Assembly: GCA_044226525.1 (NCBI GenBank)
Contig: JBGAGV010000025.1
Location: 71,344 to 135,343, forward strand
DNA length: 64,000 nt
Direction: 5' to 3'
DNA from: VFJQ01 sp044226525
GTDB taxonomy: Bacteria > Verrucomicrobiota > Verrucomicrobiia > Chthoniobacterales > Chthoniobacteraceae
The stretch's first letter is position 1. Each line of letters opens with the position of its first letter. Position numbers and translations under genes: made by a program. Shown here piece after piece: positions 1-8,378 of this stretch. The notes beneath the pieces were generated by a model. That model had not been told where the DNA came from, ran no database searches, and saw only the letters and a program-made list of their open reading frames with translations.

Positions 1-1560
1 AAGGCAAATCGTCGTGCCGATGTTAAATCGCAGTGTCGTGCCGCTCATGGTCATTTCGAGCCCCGCCGCGCCTTCGAGATTGTTCAGCAGGCGATTACCC
101 AGACGAAACGACAGCGAATCCATCGGTCCGCTCGGCGGCACGCCCACAGCCCAATATCCCAGTCGTCCCGGGTATCCTTGCACGGTCGTCATCGTCCCGC
201 CGTCGAGCACTTCGATCGTCCGTGGATGATAAGCAAAGTCGCGCAGAAACGCGGTGAATACATTGCCGCTCTCGAACTCCTCGCTCGCCATCACCTGCCG
301 GAGATAATCGCGATTCGTCTCGATCCCCTCGACGCGCGTCGCCGCCAGTGCTTCTGCCATCTTCCCGATAGCATCTTCGCGAGTTTCCGCATGGACGAGG
401 AGCTTCGCGACCAGCGGATCGTAGAATGGAGACACCTCCGTCCCCGCTTCGATCCAATGATCGCAACGCGCCTCTTCCGGAAAACTAACTTCCGTCAACA
501 ATCCCGAACTCGGCTGGAAATTCTTCCCCGGATCTTCCGCGTAAAGGCGAACCTGAATCGAACTCCCCCGCGGTGTGTGATGATAGCCGTTCAGGTCTGG
601 CGCTTCCTTCGCCGCGACTCGAAGCATCCACTCCACGAGATCAAGCCCGGTCACCATTTCCGTGACGCCGTGCTCGACCTGCAATCGAGTGTTCACTTCG
701 AGGAAATAGAACGCTCCAGCCTGCACATCGAAAACGAACTCCACCGTGCCAGCGGAGCGATAGCCGACTTCGCGTCCCAACCGCACCGCGGCGTCGAACA
801 GCACCGTCCGCTGCTCTTCGGTCAGGCCCGGCGCAGGCGTCTCTTCGATTACCTTTTGATTGCGCCGCTGCGTTGAGCAATCGCGCTCGCCGAGTGCGAT
901 CACGTTCCCATGGCCATCGCCAAAAATCTGCACCTCCACATGCCGAGCGATGGTCACGAACTTTTCAAGAAACAACCCATCGTCCTTGAAGTTGTTGCGC
1001 CCCAGGTTGCGAACGGTTTCGAATTTCTCTCTTAACTCACTGGCGTTCTGCGCCAGTTGCATTCCGATGCCTCCCCCGCCTGCGGTGCTCTTTAACATCA
1101 CCGGGAAGCCGATTCGCTCAGCTTCCGCCACCGCGTGTTCCGCATCGGACAACAACCCGGTGCCGGGCAATAACGGAACGCCACATTTCTCAGCAATCTC
1201 TCGCGAAGTATGCTTCAGGCCAAACCGGCGAATCTGCTCCGCCGTGGGACCGACGAACGCGATCCCGGCTTGCTCGCACGCCTCGGCGAAATCCGCGTTC
1301 TCACTTAGAAAGCCATACCCGGGATGCACGCCTTCCGCTTCGGCCTGCTTCGCCACTTCCAGAATCCGCGCTGCATTGAGATAGCTATCGCGCGCCGGAG
1401 GTGGCCCGATACAGACCGCTTCATCCGCGAGTCCCACGTGCATGGCATGACGGTCCACCTCCGAATAGACCGCGACGGAACCGATCCCCATGCGTCGCAG
1501 AGTGCGAATCACCCGGCACGCGATTTCTCCACGATTAGCAATCAGGACTTTTTTAAACAT
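1..1560 (-). CDS. Urea/guanidine carboxylase, N-terminal part (cut by window edge)
   Basis: Biotin-dependent carboxylase of the urea/guanidine carboxylase family. 520 codons from the ATG at 1560 are present and the frame is still open at base 1. Residues 1-450 form a complete biotin carboxylase module: N-terminal ANRGEIACRV, the glycine-rich ATP loop GGGGIGM at 161-167, and the EVNTRLQVEHGVTE strand near 300. From about 455 a second domain begins (TTVQGYPGRLGYW, then PSGPMDS), which marks the AHS2/carboxyltransferase half of urea carboxylase and excludes acetyl-CoA carboxylase. Known relatives carboxylate urea, feeding allophanate hydrolase, or guanidine, feeding carboxyguanidine deiminase. 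The rest of the carboxyltransferase domain and the biotinyl lysine lie outside the window, so the substrate cannot be read here. The adjacent DUF1989 pair favours guanidine (inference). It is the last gene of the cluster visible here. Confidence 0.93.
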   Translation of the reverse strand, partial: MFKKVLIANRGEIACRVIRTLRRMGIGSVAVYSEVDRHAMHVGLADEAVCIGPPPARDSYLNAARILEVAKQAEAEGVHPGYGFLSENADFAEACEQAGIAFVGPTAEQIRRFGLKHTSREIAEKCGVPLLPGTGLLSDAEHAVAEAERIGFPVMLKSTAGGGGIGMQLAQNASELREKFETVRNLGRNNFKDDGLFLEKFVTIARHVEVQIFGDGHGNVIALGERDCSTQRRNQKVIEETPAPGLTEEQRTVLFDAAVRLGREVGYRSAGTVEFVFDVQAGAFYFLEVNTRLQVEHGVTEMVTGLDLVEWMLRVAAKEAPDLNGYHHTPRGSSIQVRLYAEDPGKNFQPSSGLLTEVSFPEEARCDHWIEAGTEVSPFYDPLVAKLLVHAETREDAIGKMAEALAATRVEGIETNRDYLRQVMASEEFESGNVFTAFLRDFAYHPRTIEVLDGGTMTTVQGYPGRLGYWAVGVPPSGPMDSLSFRLGNRLLNNLEGAAGLEMTMSGTTLRFNIGTTICL

Positions 1561-1581
1561 GAATGGGATTCGTTCCGCGCG

Positions 1582-2229
1582 TCATTCCCAAATGAGCAGC
1601 CGAACTGGGGTCGGATTGTAGGCGTTGCAGGGATTGTTAAGCTGAGGGCAATTTGAAATCAGGGCGATGACATCCGTCTCCGCGCGCATCTCCACATAGC
1701 GTCCGCCCGCGCTCACTCCATCGGCGAAGCGAAGGCCACCTTCCGGCGTCACCGGCACGTTCATAAAAAAATTGATGTTATGCGTGATGTCCGCCTTGGA
1801 AGCTCCCCGCCCCCAGCGAAGCACCTGAAGCATGAAGGTATCCCGGCAGGCGTGCATCCAGCGTTTATCCAGGGAGTAGCGGACTTGATTGCTCTCCGTC
1901 GCGCACGCGCCGCCAAGCGTGTCGTGCCGCCCGCAAGTATCGGCCGTGATCGTGAGCAACACATTCCCTTCGCTCGACATCAGCTTCGTGCCGGTAGTGA
2001 GATAGATGCCCCCTTGAGCTCGAATCGTATCCTGCGCGGAATAGCGATCGCTCATGTCGTGCGCATTGTAGAAGAGCGTATCGGCCGCCTGGTTTCCTTC
2101 GAGGTCCACGATCCGAAAAGTCTGCCCGCGCTTGATTTCATGCATCCAGCCGTTTCCCGCCGGAAGCGTGAAGTCGTAAACGGCATTAGCGGGATCAAAC
2201 AGACTCTCGGTATAAATGAGCGTGCTCAT
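1582..2229 (-). CDS. DUF1989 protein, urea-carboxylase-associated protein 2 / carboxyguanidine deiminase subunit
   Basis: 215-residue DUF1989 protein of the type first annotated as urea amidolyase-associated protein UAAP2. Proteins of this pair have been shown in other bacteria to be the two subunits (CgdA/CgdB) of carboxyguanidine deiminase, which converts carboxyguanidine to allophanate and ammonia. The family core is intact: TFRIVDLEGNQAADTLFYNA (37-56), SAQDTIRAQG (64-73), ADTCGRHD (96-103) with Cys and His in the probable metal/active site, and the C-terminal NCPQLNNPCNAYNPTP. It overlaps the preceding gene by four bases (ATGA at 2226-2229), so the two subunits are translationally coupled. 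The carboxylase gene starts 21 bases downstream. Family membership is clear; the deiminase role is inferred from characterised homologues. Confidence 0.9.
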   Translation of the reverse strand: MSTLIYTESLFDPANAVYDFTLPAGNGWMHEIKRGQTFRIVDLEGNQAADTLFYNAHDMSDRYSAQDTIRAQGGIYLTTGTKLMSSEGNVLLTITADTCGRHDTLGGACATESNQVRYSLDKRWMHACRDTFMLQVLRWGRGASKADITHNINFFMNVPVTPEGGLRFADGVSAGGRYVEMRAETDVIALISNCPQLNNPCNAYNPTPVRLLIWE

Positions 2230-2948
2230 ACTTCGGCGAAATAGCGTTCCGTGAGGGCGAAGCTCCGCTGATTCTCACCACGGAAATTACGGCAATAGTC
2301 GTCCTCCCCAGCAGACGGTGTTTTCAGGGCAGAAAGTTTGACCGGCTTCGGGGCATAAGCCGGATTGGGATCGAGGGGATGCTGACAGGTCGTGATGACC
2401 ACCAACACGTTCATCTCCGCTCGCAAATCGAGGTAGTCGCCCACTTTCGAATTGCCGGTGTGAAAAGTCAGCCGCCCTTCATCATCCACATCGAGCCGGC
2501 TGAAAAAGTTGGCATTCGCGACCAGATCGCGCGCTCCGAGCCCGTGCTTACCCAGTTCGACGAGAAAATTGTCGTGCGCATTCCGATACCAGTCATTGCG
2601 GGCCACTTGATAGTTTCGCTCGCCATACTTAGCCCGAACGAGAGCGGCATTACTGTGCCCTCCGAGGGGGTCGTGCCAGCCACAGGTATCCGCCGTGATC
2701 GAGAGCAATACGCGGCCCATGTCGCTCATCAGCACATGCCCCCTCGTGAGTTTCGCGGTGTATTGCGCCTTCAACGTGTCGGGCAGGTTGAGCCGGTCGA
2801 GCGGTGCGTCGGCGTTGTAGGCCATCAGGCCCACGTTCGCGCCCCCTTCGAGATCGGTCAGGCGCAAGGTCGTATGGCGATGCAGGACCCACGACCACAG
2901 GCCGCCGCCGGGGAGATGCTCTTCAAAGATAATCGGTGCTTCAGACAT
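2226..2948 (-). CDS. DUF1989 protein, urea-carboxylase-associated protein 1 / carboxyguanidine deiminase subunit
   Basis: 240-residue partner of the next gene and paralogous to it: RLTDLEGGANVGLMAYNADA (29-48), LPDTLKAQYTAKLTRGHVL and ADTCGWHD (86-93) align with the corresponding blocks of the 215-residue protein. This is the UAAP1 type. The C-terminus extends past the shared fold with a segment rich in charged and aromatic residues (NFRGENQRSFALTERYF), as is usual for this subunit. Its TGA overlaps the ATG of the partner, and the TIM-barrel gene ends nine bases upstream. Heterodimer formation and carboxyguanidine deiminase activity are inferred from the studied CgdAB pairs; the sequence alone shows only that both DUF1989 subunits are present and have intact core motifs. 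Confidence 0.88.
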   Translation of the reverse strand: MSEAPIIFEEHLPGGGLWSWVLHRHTTLRLTDLEGGANVGLMAYNADAPLDRLNLPDTLKAQYTAKLTRGHVLMSDMGRVLLSITADTCGWHDPLGGHSNAALVRAKYGERNYQVARNDWYRNAHDNFLVELGKHGLGARDLVANANFFSRLDVDDEGRLTFHTGNSKVGDYLDLRAEMNVLVVITTCQHPLDPNPAYAPKPVKLSALKTPSAGEDDYCRNFRGENQRSFALTERYFAEV

Positions 2949-2957
2949 GGAAAAATT

Positions 2958-3776
2958 TTACGCTGCGGCAGCTAGCGGGAAGGTCGAGAAACGCTCGCGG
3001 AGGTGCGTCGCCATCCATCGATTGATTTCATCGAGCGACGCGACGGGCATCGCGGTGAATGGCAGCGTGTGAAGATAACCGTCCGGACCAAACTCCGGCG
3101 TCATGCTCACGAATTCGCGTCCGCCCGCCGCCATCGCGTGCCAAATCGTCTCCCACCAGCGTTCGTGTGCCGCCAAGGCAACCCGGTATTCCGGCGCCGC
3201 CGGATGCGGAACCTGCGGGCCTTGATCGTAACCCACGCGCGCATGAACGTGATGCGTCCGCGAAGCAAACAGCGCGAGCAACTCCGGCTCCTCATCGAGA
3301 ACCAATCGCTCGCACACGCAGCACCAGTGCGAGAAATCGCACGTCAGGCGCAGCTTGGGAAGCTGGCGCAACAACTCTGCCGTCACCCACGGATTGAAAG
3401 TCGCGCGACCGCGATGTGTTTCAAAGCTCACCTCGACTCCGAAGTCCTGCGCGACCTGCATGGCGCTTCCGAAGAACTCGACACTCTTTCCCATCGGCCA
3501 TGCGTCGCACCCGGCGAGCACTGTCAGGAAAAGCGGGCGAGCCGGCAGCGCCGCCTCAGCCTTGCGGGTAAAATCGTCGAGATGCTGCCCCAGGTCGCGA
3601 GCCTCAGGCACATAACCGCCCCCCGTCGTGATTTCAGCAATGAAGGGCACTCCCACATCGCAGCCCTCCCCCATCGGTCCCTCGATCCCGTCGAAAAGAC
3701 CGCGCGAGCAGTCGGCCAATGCAGACTTCACATCGAATCCATTCGTCCAAAGTGAGCGGAAGAGCAGCAGGCGCAT
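2958..3776 (-). CDS. Xylose-isomerase-like TIM-barrel protein (sugar phosphate isomerase/epimerase family)
   Basis: 272-residue AP-endonuclease-2/xylose-isomerase-like TIM barrel. Metal-ligand positions of the family are visible: Glu in VSFETHRG (119), Asp and His in LTCDFSHW (147, 150), the HHVHARVG strand (His 176-178) and Glu in MTPEFG near the C-terminus. Enzymes of this fold isomerise or epimerise sugars, inositols and keto acids with a divalent metal. The start at 3776 is chosen because it lies two bases after the upstream stop codon (3779-3781) and begins at the first beta strand; a longer frame to 3887 would overlap the upstream gene by more than 100 bases and adds an unlikely Arg/Ser-rich stretch. 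Its place between a formylglycine-enzyme-like gene and the deiminase pair suggests a role in rearranging the carbon part of the substrate, but its substrate is unknown. Confidence 0.82.
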   Translation of the reverse strand: MRLLLFRSLWTNGFDVKSALADCSRGLFDGIEGPMGEGCDVGVPFIAEITTGGGYVPEARDLGQHLDDFTRKAEAALPARPLFLTVLAGCDAWPMGKSVEFFGSAMQVAQDFGVEVSFETHRGRATFNPWVTAELLRQLPKLRLTCDFSHWCCVCERLVLDEEPELLALFASRTHHVHARVGYDQGPQVPHPAAPEYRVALAAHERWWETIWHAMAAGGREFVSMTPEFGPDGYLHTLPFTAMPVASLDEINRWMATHLRERFSTFPLAAAA

Positions 3777-3778
3777 GG

Positions 3779-4480
3779 TCAGGCAGGAAGCGTAAGAGCC
3801 AGCCGAAAGCCGAGATTGTCGCGACGGGTCTCCGGGGGCAGCGCATCGCGGCTCGAACTGCGCAGGAGCCGTGGCAGCAGATCCCACGCGCCTCCCCGAA
3901 TCACGCGCGGGCTATCCGGCGCACCACCTCGGGGTGAACCATCGTTCGCCGCGCCCTCGTGTGACGGATGCCACGCATCGGCGCACCATTCAGCCACGTT
4001 GCCATGCATATCGTGCAGTCCCCACGCATTCGCGGGATAAGTGTCTCGGTTCGTCCGGAGCCCCGGTCCAACCCGCTCGCCGTTTTCGTCATAGCGATAA
4101 TTCGCGACCTCAGGCGGCAGGGAATCACCTGTCGAAAACGGCGTATCGCTTCCGGCCCGGCACGCGATTTCCCATTCCGCCTCACTCGGCAGCCGCCAGG
4201 CATAACCCGTCCGCTCACCGAGCCACGCGCAATAGGCATGGGCATCGTTCCAACTAACGCCGACCACCGGCAAATCTTCCGGATCGGCCACGTGCGCCGG
4301 ATCAAACGGTGCATATTCCCTCTCACTCACGGGATCACACGCCATCGCAACAGGCGCCGGTATGGTCACCTCGTAAAGTGGGCGCTCCGTCGCGCTGGCA
4401 AACCGGTCGAGACCGCGCGTGCCGACTGGATGCGGTCCCGGCAAGAGAATGGCGCATGGAACGTGAGCGATCATCATCAT
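3779..4480 (-). CDS. Formylglycine-generating-enzyme (SUMF1/FGE) family protein lacking the catalytic cysteines
   Basis: 233-residue C-type-lectin-like FGE-sulfatase domain protein. The family signature is clear: PVVGVSWNDAHAYCAWLGER (71-90), RLPSEAEWEIACRAG, NAWGLHDMHGNVAEWCAD (151-168), RVIRGGAWD (192-200) and a terminal GFRLAL. True formylglycine-generating enzymes bind copper with two cysteines following the RGG motif; here that stretch reads LLPRLLRSSSRD with no cysteine, so sulfatase maturation is unlikely. Other cysteine-less members act in different oxidations (for example EgtB-type sulfoxide synthases, which carry extra domains absent here). Start: three consecutive ATGs at 4480, 4477 and 4474; 4480 overlaps the upstream TGA (ATGA). 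Position inside a catabolic operon is unusual for this family. Confidence 0.82.
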   Translation of the reverse strand: MMMIAHVPCAILLPGPHPVGTRGLDRFASATERPLYEVTIPAPVAMACDPVSEREYAPFDPAHVADPEDLPVVGVSWNDAHAYCAWLGERTGYAWRLPSEAEWEIACRAGSDTPFSTGDSLPPEVANYRYDENGERVGPGLRTNRDTYPANAWGLHDMHGNVAEWCADAWHPSHEGAANDGSPRGGAPDSPRVIRGGAWDLLPRLLRSSSRDALPPETRRDNLGFRLALTLPA

Positions 4481-5268
4481 GCGAGGACAGGTTCGTCGTG
4501 CCAGTGTCCGCCGCGAACATTGGCTGGCGGAATGAGATCGTAACGCATCCACCCGGCCCCGATGCCACCATCCACACACAAGTTGTGGCCGGTGACGGCG
4601 GCGGCTTCATCGCTGGCTAGGAAATGCGTCGCAGCGGCGATCTCATCGGGATCAATGAGCCTTCCCAGTGGAGTGTGTTTTTCGATGAAAGGAATCTCGG
4701 GATTATTCTCAATATCCGTCACTGCCGGCGTGCGCACCGTGCCTGGACTGACGGCATTCACCGTGATGTGGCGAGCCGCCAGTTCGATCGCGCCCAGCTT
4801 GGTCAGGTGGACAATGGCGGCCTTGGAGACGGCATAAGCAGTTCCCGCAGGCACGCCAATCACTCCCACAAAAGACGCCATGTTGATGATGCGTCCGCCT
4901 TCGCGCAGCACACGCCCGCCGTGCTTGATTCCGAATGCCACGCTGCGGGCATTCACATCCATGGTCCGGTCCCATAACTCCGGAGTGAGATCGCCAAATC
5001 CGACGCCGAGCGGCTGGATGCCCGCATTATTTACGAGTATATCGACTCCTCCATGTCGTTCACCGGCCCAGTCGAGCATCGCGGCCACATCGTCCTCGGA
5101 GGATACATCGGCTTGGAAAAATTCCTCGTCCTCCATCGCGCGGCGGTCAGCGATGACGACCGTCGCGCCCGCAAGGCGGAACCGCTCCACAATGGCCCAT
5201 CCGATGCCCGATGCGCCGCCGGTCACCACGACGACTTTGCTGGCGAGAGAAAACATCGACTTAGGCAT
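4477..5268 (-). CDS. SDR-family NAD(P)-dependent oxidoreductase
   Basis: 263-residue classical short-chain dehydrogenase. It has the dinucleotide-binding TGGASGIG (16-23), NNAG (80-83), the catalytic Ser132, Tyr145 and Lys149 (YAVSK), and the SPGTVRTP loop. The C-terminal CVDGGIGAG is typical of the cofactor/substrate end of 3-oxoacyl-reductase-like members. It would oxidise an alcohol, or a cis-diol made by the preceding Rieske oxygenase, using NAD(P)+. The gene overlaps the oxygenase stop codon by eight bases when started at the ATG at 5268; an internal ATG at 5256 (MFSLASK) is an alternative that removes only four residues. Tight coupling to the oxygenase suggests consecutive steps. The substrate cannot be told from the sequence. 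Confidence 0.88.
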   Translation of the reverse strand: MPKSMFSLASKVVVVTGGASGIGWAIVERFRLAGATVVIADRRAMEDEEFFQADVSSEDDVAAMLDWAGERHGGVDILVNNAGIQPLGVGFGDLTPELWDRTMDVNARSVAFGIKHGGRVLREGGRIINMASFVGVIGVPAGTAYAVSKAAIVHLTKLGAIELAARHITVNAVSPGTVRTPAVTDIENNPEIPFIEKHTPLGRLIDPDEIAAATHFLASDEAAAVTGHNLCVDGGIGAGWMRYDLIPPANVRGGHWHDEPVLA

Positions 5269-6604
5269 CGGGACGTTGCGAAGAGGCCGCGGGGCGATCG
5301 AGAGTCGGCCAGGTGTTACGAACACGCGCGGCCAGATAGCGCTGAAGGAGCCAGATCGGCATTTCGAGATGGCTGAGCCGCCCGCGCTGATAGCCACTCG
5401 CGTAATAGCTGCGCTGCACCCCGACGCACATTTCCATGTCTTCCAGATGGAACCCGACACTCGTCGCTGTGCTCCGGGCGAGACGCTCGGCAAAGTCCGG
5501 CAACTGCGTCGAAGCGCGCGGCACGAGCAGCGTCGTCAGCAGCGTATGGCGATGTGGTCCCTCCGGCTGAATGCGATACCAGATGAGGCAATCCGGCACG
5601 TAGGCGATCAGCCAATGCGGAAAGCCCAGGCTGAGCCCCCACTCGAACCGGTCGCGCTCCGCAAGACCCGACACGAGTGGAAAGACATGCCGCTCTCCGC
5701 CCGTCGCCTCCGCTTCCGCGATGGCCGCGCGCTCCTTCGCACCGTAAGGCAGATGGCACCGAATGCAATGCGCGCGCTCCTGTTCCGTCCACGTATCGCG
5801 CGCCGGCATCAGCGGCTGAAGCGAACGGACGTGTGCTCCGGCGTGATGATAAGACTCCATGAAATTTTCAGTGATGACCTTCCAGTTGAAAGGGCAATCC
5901 CAGGCGCGCGCATCGACGACGACGAGGTCCTGACCGCTCCACTTCGCCATATGAGAATCGAGTTCCGCCCATCGCTGCGAAGGGGCTGTCGTCGCGCTAC
6001 CGTCGAGATTCACAAACACAAATCCGTGCCAGACCGCACTTTTAAACTCACGCAGTCCCCACTCGGAACGCTGGAATCCGGCCGCCTGATTCATCTCCGG
6101 GCAGGCCTTGAGGCGACCATCCAGTTCGAACGTCCATGAGTGATACGGGCAAAGGAACAGACGCGTATTCCCCACGCCCGGTCCGCCTTCGCGCGACTCG
6201 GCGGGCGTATGGCCAAAGCCCGGGGGCATGATATCCATCCCGCGATGCGGACAGGCACGGGAGAGCACGCGAATGCGGTCATCCTTGTCCCGAACGATCA
6301 CCAGCGGCTCGCCGAGCAAATCGAGCGTGAGAAAATCGCCGATGGCCGGGAGTTGCGATACGTGAGCCGCGCATTGCCACTCTGCGCGGAACACATGCTC
6401 TTCCTCCCATCGATAAAATGCCTCGCTCGTGTAAGCCGCGGCGGGGAGCGTGCGGCTGTGATCGAGCGGCAAGTCGGCCGTGGCTTGTAACTCGGCCAGG
6501 AGTGCGACCAGATTGCCATCATCACGCGCCGCCGTTTTGGGCAGACTCAGACGCTCGTTCAACTCACACGCGGCGCGGACTTGGGGTTCATCGACAACGG
6601 GCAT
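5261..6604 (-). CDS. Rieske non-haem iron oxygenase, alpha subunit
   Basis: 447-residue ring-hydroxylating-type oxygenase alpha subunit. The Rieske [2Fe-2S] ligands are Cys118-x-His120 (CPHRGMD) and Cys152-x2-His155 (CPYHSW). The mononuclear iron site is present: NWKVITENFMESYHHAGAH (240-258) gives the histidines, and an Asp in HLEDMEM near 395 is the likely third ligand. Such enzymes hydroxylate or N-/O-demethylate small substrates with O2 and electrons from a reductase. No reductase or ferredoxin gene is next to it, so electrons must come from a housekeeping partner or one outside the window. N-demethylation of a methylated guanidine, betaine-like or cyclic ureide compound is a reasonable guess given the neighbours, but remains inference. 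It starts three bases after the deacetylase stop codon. Confidence 0.92.
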   Translation of the reverse strand: MPVVDEPQVRAACELNERLSLPKTAARDDGNLVALLAELQATADLPLDHSRTLPAAAYTSEAFYRWEEEHVFRAEWQCAAHVSQLPAIGDFLTLDLLGEPLVIVRDKDDRIRVLSRACPHRGMDIMPPGFGHTPAESREGGPGVGNTRLFLCPYHSWTFELDGRLKACPEMNQAAGFQRSEWGLREFKSAVWHGFVFVNLDGSATTAPSQRWAELDSHMAKWSGQDLVVVDARAWDCPFNWKVITENFMESYHHAGAHVRSLQPLMPARDTWTEQERAHCIRCHLPYGAKERAAIAEAEATGGERHVFPLVSGLAERDRFEWGLSLGFPHWLIAYVPDCLIWYRIQPEGPHRHTLLTTLLVPRASTQLPDFAERLARSTATSVGFHLEDMEMCVGVQRSYYASGYQRGRLSHLEMPIWLLQRYLAARVRNTWPTLDRPAASSQRPDA

Positions 6605-6607
6605 GGC

Positions 6608-7483
6608 TCAGGCAGCTTGAAAGTCGAAACCGATTTCCCGGCGCGCGGCGGGGTTAGCGCGAACGTAATTGGCGATCTCGCGCCCGCGCGCAAACCACAC
6701 GCCGCCCTTCGCCTGCATGGCGCGGACGAGATCCTCGAGCAATCGAACCCGGGAAGGGCGCCCGCTCAACCACGGGTGCAGGGTCAGCACAAAGCAGCAG
6801 CCGAAATCGTGCATCGCTTCAAACTCGCGCCACCAGAGGTCGAAAACCTTTTCGCAATTCTCCGGAATGAACCCCCAAGCAGGATCGGCGCTGAAGGCGA
6901 ACTGCTCCCAGTCTTCGAGCAGCCACTGGCCCGGAATTTCGACAAGCTCGTTCGCATGAAAATACGGCACATCATCCCCCATCGCGCTCGCGCAGTAGTC
7001 GATGCCGTGACGTTTCAACAACTCAGGTGTCCATGGATTGATCTCAAACCATGGAGCACGAAATCCCACCGGCCGCGTGCCGGTATAGCGTTCGAGAATC
7101 TCAATGCAACGCAGCAGAATCTCCTCCTCCGCTGCCTCATCGAGATAAGCGAGCTTCTCATGCAAATAACCATGGAGACCGATCTCATGACCGCCAGCCA
7201 CGATGGCTTCCACCATGCGCGGATGCTGTTCCACGATGTAGCCCGGGATAAAAAACGTCGCCGGCACTTTCAGGTGCGTCAGCAGACCTAACAAGCGCGG
7301 CACGCCGATGCGCGGGCCGTATTCGCATTGCGACATGAGCGTGCGCCGCTTCGCCAGCAGCGGATCTTCACTCAGGGCAGTCGTCTCGCCATCGACGTCG
7401 AAACAGAGCATCGCGGCACAGCGCTGGCCATCCGGCCAGACGAATCTCGGCGCGGGTGAGTAGCGAGATTCATTCAACTTCAT
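6608..7483 (-). CDS. Polysaccharide-deacetylase-like amidohydrolase (PuuE/cyclic-imidase type)
   Basis: 291-residue NodB-fold protein of the PuuE/HpPgdA subgroup. It has the variant motif 1 CFDVDGE (27-33), the metal-binding HGYLHE (His104, His108), RAPWFEINPW, and a late histidine motif LTLHPW. This subgroup contains metal-independent allantoinase PuuE and cyclic imidases, which open ring amides instead of deacetylating sugars; it is cytosolic, and no signal peptide is present here. In this cluster a ring-opening or C-N hydrolysis of a nitrogen heterocycle fits better than cell-wall editing (inference). It overlaps the ATPase gene upstream by 14 bases and is followed directly by the oxygenase, so it belongs to the same transcript. 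Confidence 0.86.
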   Translation of the reverse strand: MKLNESRYSPAPRFVWPDGQRCAAMLCFDVDGETTALSEDPLLAKRRTLMSQCEYGPRIGVPRLLGLLTHLKVPATFFIPGYIVEQHPRMVEAIVAGGHEIGLHGYLHEKLAYLDEAAEEEILLRCIEILERYTGTRPVGFRAPWFEINPWTPELLKRHGIDYCASAMGDDVPYFHANELVEIPGQWLLEDWEQFAFSADPAWGFIPENCEKVFDLWWREFEAMHDFGCCFVLTLHPWLSGRPSRVRLLEDLVRAMQAKGGVWFARGREIANYVRANPAARREIGFDFQAA

Positions 7484-8375
7484 CGCCCGCCTCCGTAAGT
7501 TTGATGACCGGCAGCTTTTCCTCCTCCTGCTCCCCGACCGGTCCGTGGATCAGTTCATCCAACCGATGTTTCACCGCGAGAAACTCGGGCGAGAGCAATT
7601 GCTCGACGCCGCGCGGTCGCGGCACCGGATTTTCGATCACTTCCCGCATGCCGCCGGGATTCACGCCCAGCACCATGATCCGGTCGGAAAGATATACCGC
7701 CTCATCCAGATCGTGGGTGATAAAAAGGATCGTGACATCCACCTTCTTCCAGATCTGGAGAAGATAACTCTGCATCTTGCACCGCGTCAGCGCATCGAGC
7801 GCCCCAAACGGCTCATCCATGATCAGAATGCGCGGTTCATTCGCGAGAGCGCGAGCGATCGCGACCCGTTGTTTCATGCCGCCGGAGAGTTCGTGCGGAT
7901 AGCTCTGCTCAAACTTGGACAAGCCGACCATCTCCAGCCACTGACGCGCCTCGGCATCCGCCGTGGTCGAGTCCTTGCCGCGCATTTGCAGCCCAAACAT
8001 CACATTCTCCTTCACCGTGCGCCACGGGAAGAGCGTGTAACCTTGAAACACCATCCCGCGGTCGGGACCCGGGCCGTGGATCGGTTTTCCATCAAGCAAC
8101 ATTTCCCCTCCCGTGGCTTCATCGAGGCCCGCGACAATGCGGATGAAGGTCGATTTCCCGCAGCCGCTCGGGCCAATAATTGTCACGAATTCGCGACGGC
8201 GAATATCGAGTGAGACCTGGTCAAAAACCGTATGGGTGTGCCCGTTCGAGCCGAAGTCCTTGCGGAGATTTTTCACACTGAGCACGACCGGCCGCTGCCG
8301 AATGCGCTCGAAACGAGCGACCACTTCCGGCGTCTGCTCACGATAATCGGGTAGTTCGAGAGAATGCAGCGACAT
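7470..8375 (-). CDS. ABC transporter ATPase, NitT/TauT (nitrate/sulfonate/taurine-type) family
   Basis: 301-residue importer ATPase. Walker A GPSGCGKST is at 68-76, followed by the Q loop (VFQGYTLFPW), signature LSGGMKQR, Walker B ILIMDEPFGALD and the switch histidine in FITHDLDEA. The FPW and VKEN features place it with SsuB/TauB/NrtC-like ATPases. The first 30 residues and the acidic C-terminal tail (GEQEEEKLPVIKL) are extensions beyond the usual ~260 residues. It energises the permease encoded immediately upstream (three-base gap) and, with the binding protein two genes upstream, completes an importer for a small organic nitrogen solute. Confidence 0.93.
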   Translation of the reverse strand: MSLHSLELPDYREQTPEVVARFERIRQRPVVLSVKNLRKDFGSNGHTHTVFDQVSLDIRRREFVTIIGPSGCGKSTFIRIVAGLDEATGGEMLLDGKPIHGPGPDRGMVFQGYTLFPWRTVKENVMFGLQMRGKDSTTADAEARQWLEMVGLSKFEQSYPHELSGGMKQRVAIARALANEPRILIMDEPFGALDALTRCKMQSYLLQIWKKVDVTILFITHDLDEAVYLSDRIMVLGVNPGGMREVIENPVPRPRGVEQLLSPEFLAVKHRLDELIHGPVGEQEEEKLPVIKLTEAGDEVE

Positions 8376-8378
8376 GGG

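Noticed and set aside
3779..4480. Calling this gene a functional formylglycine-generating enzyme
   Set aside because: The cysteine pair needed for copper binding and catalysis is absent and there is no sulfatase nearby.
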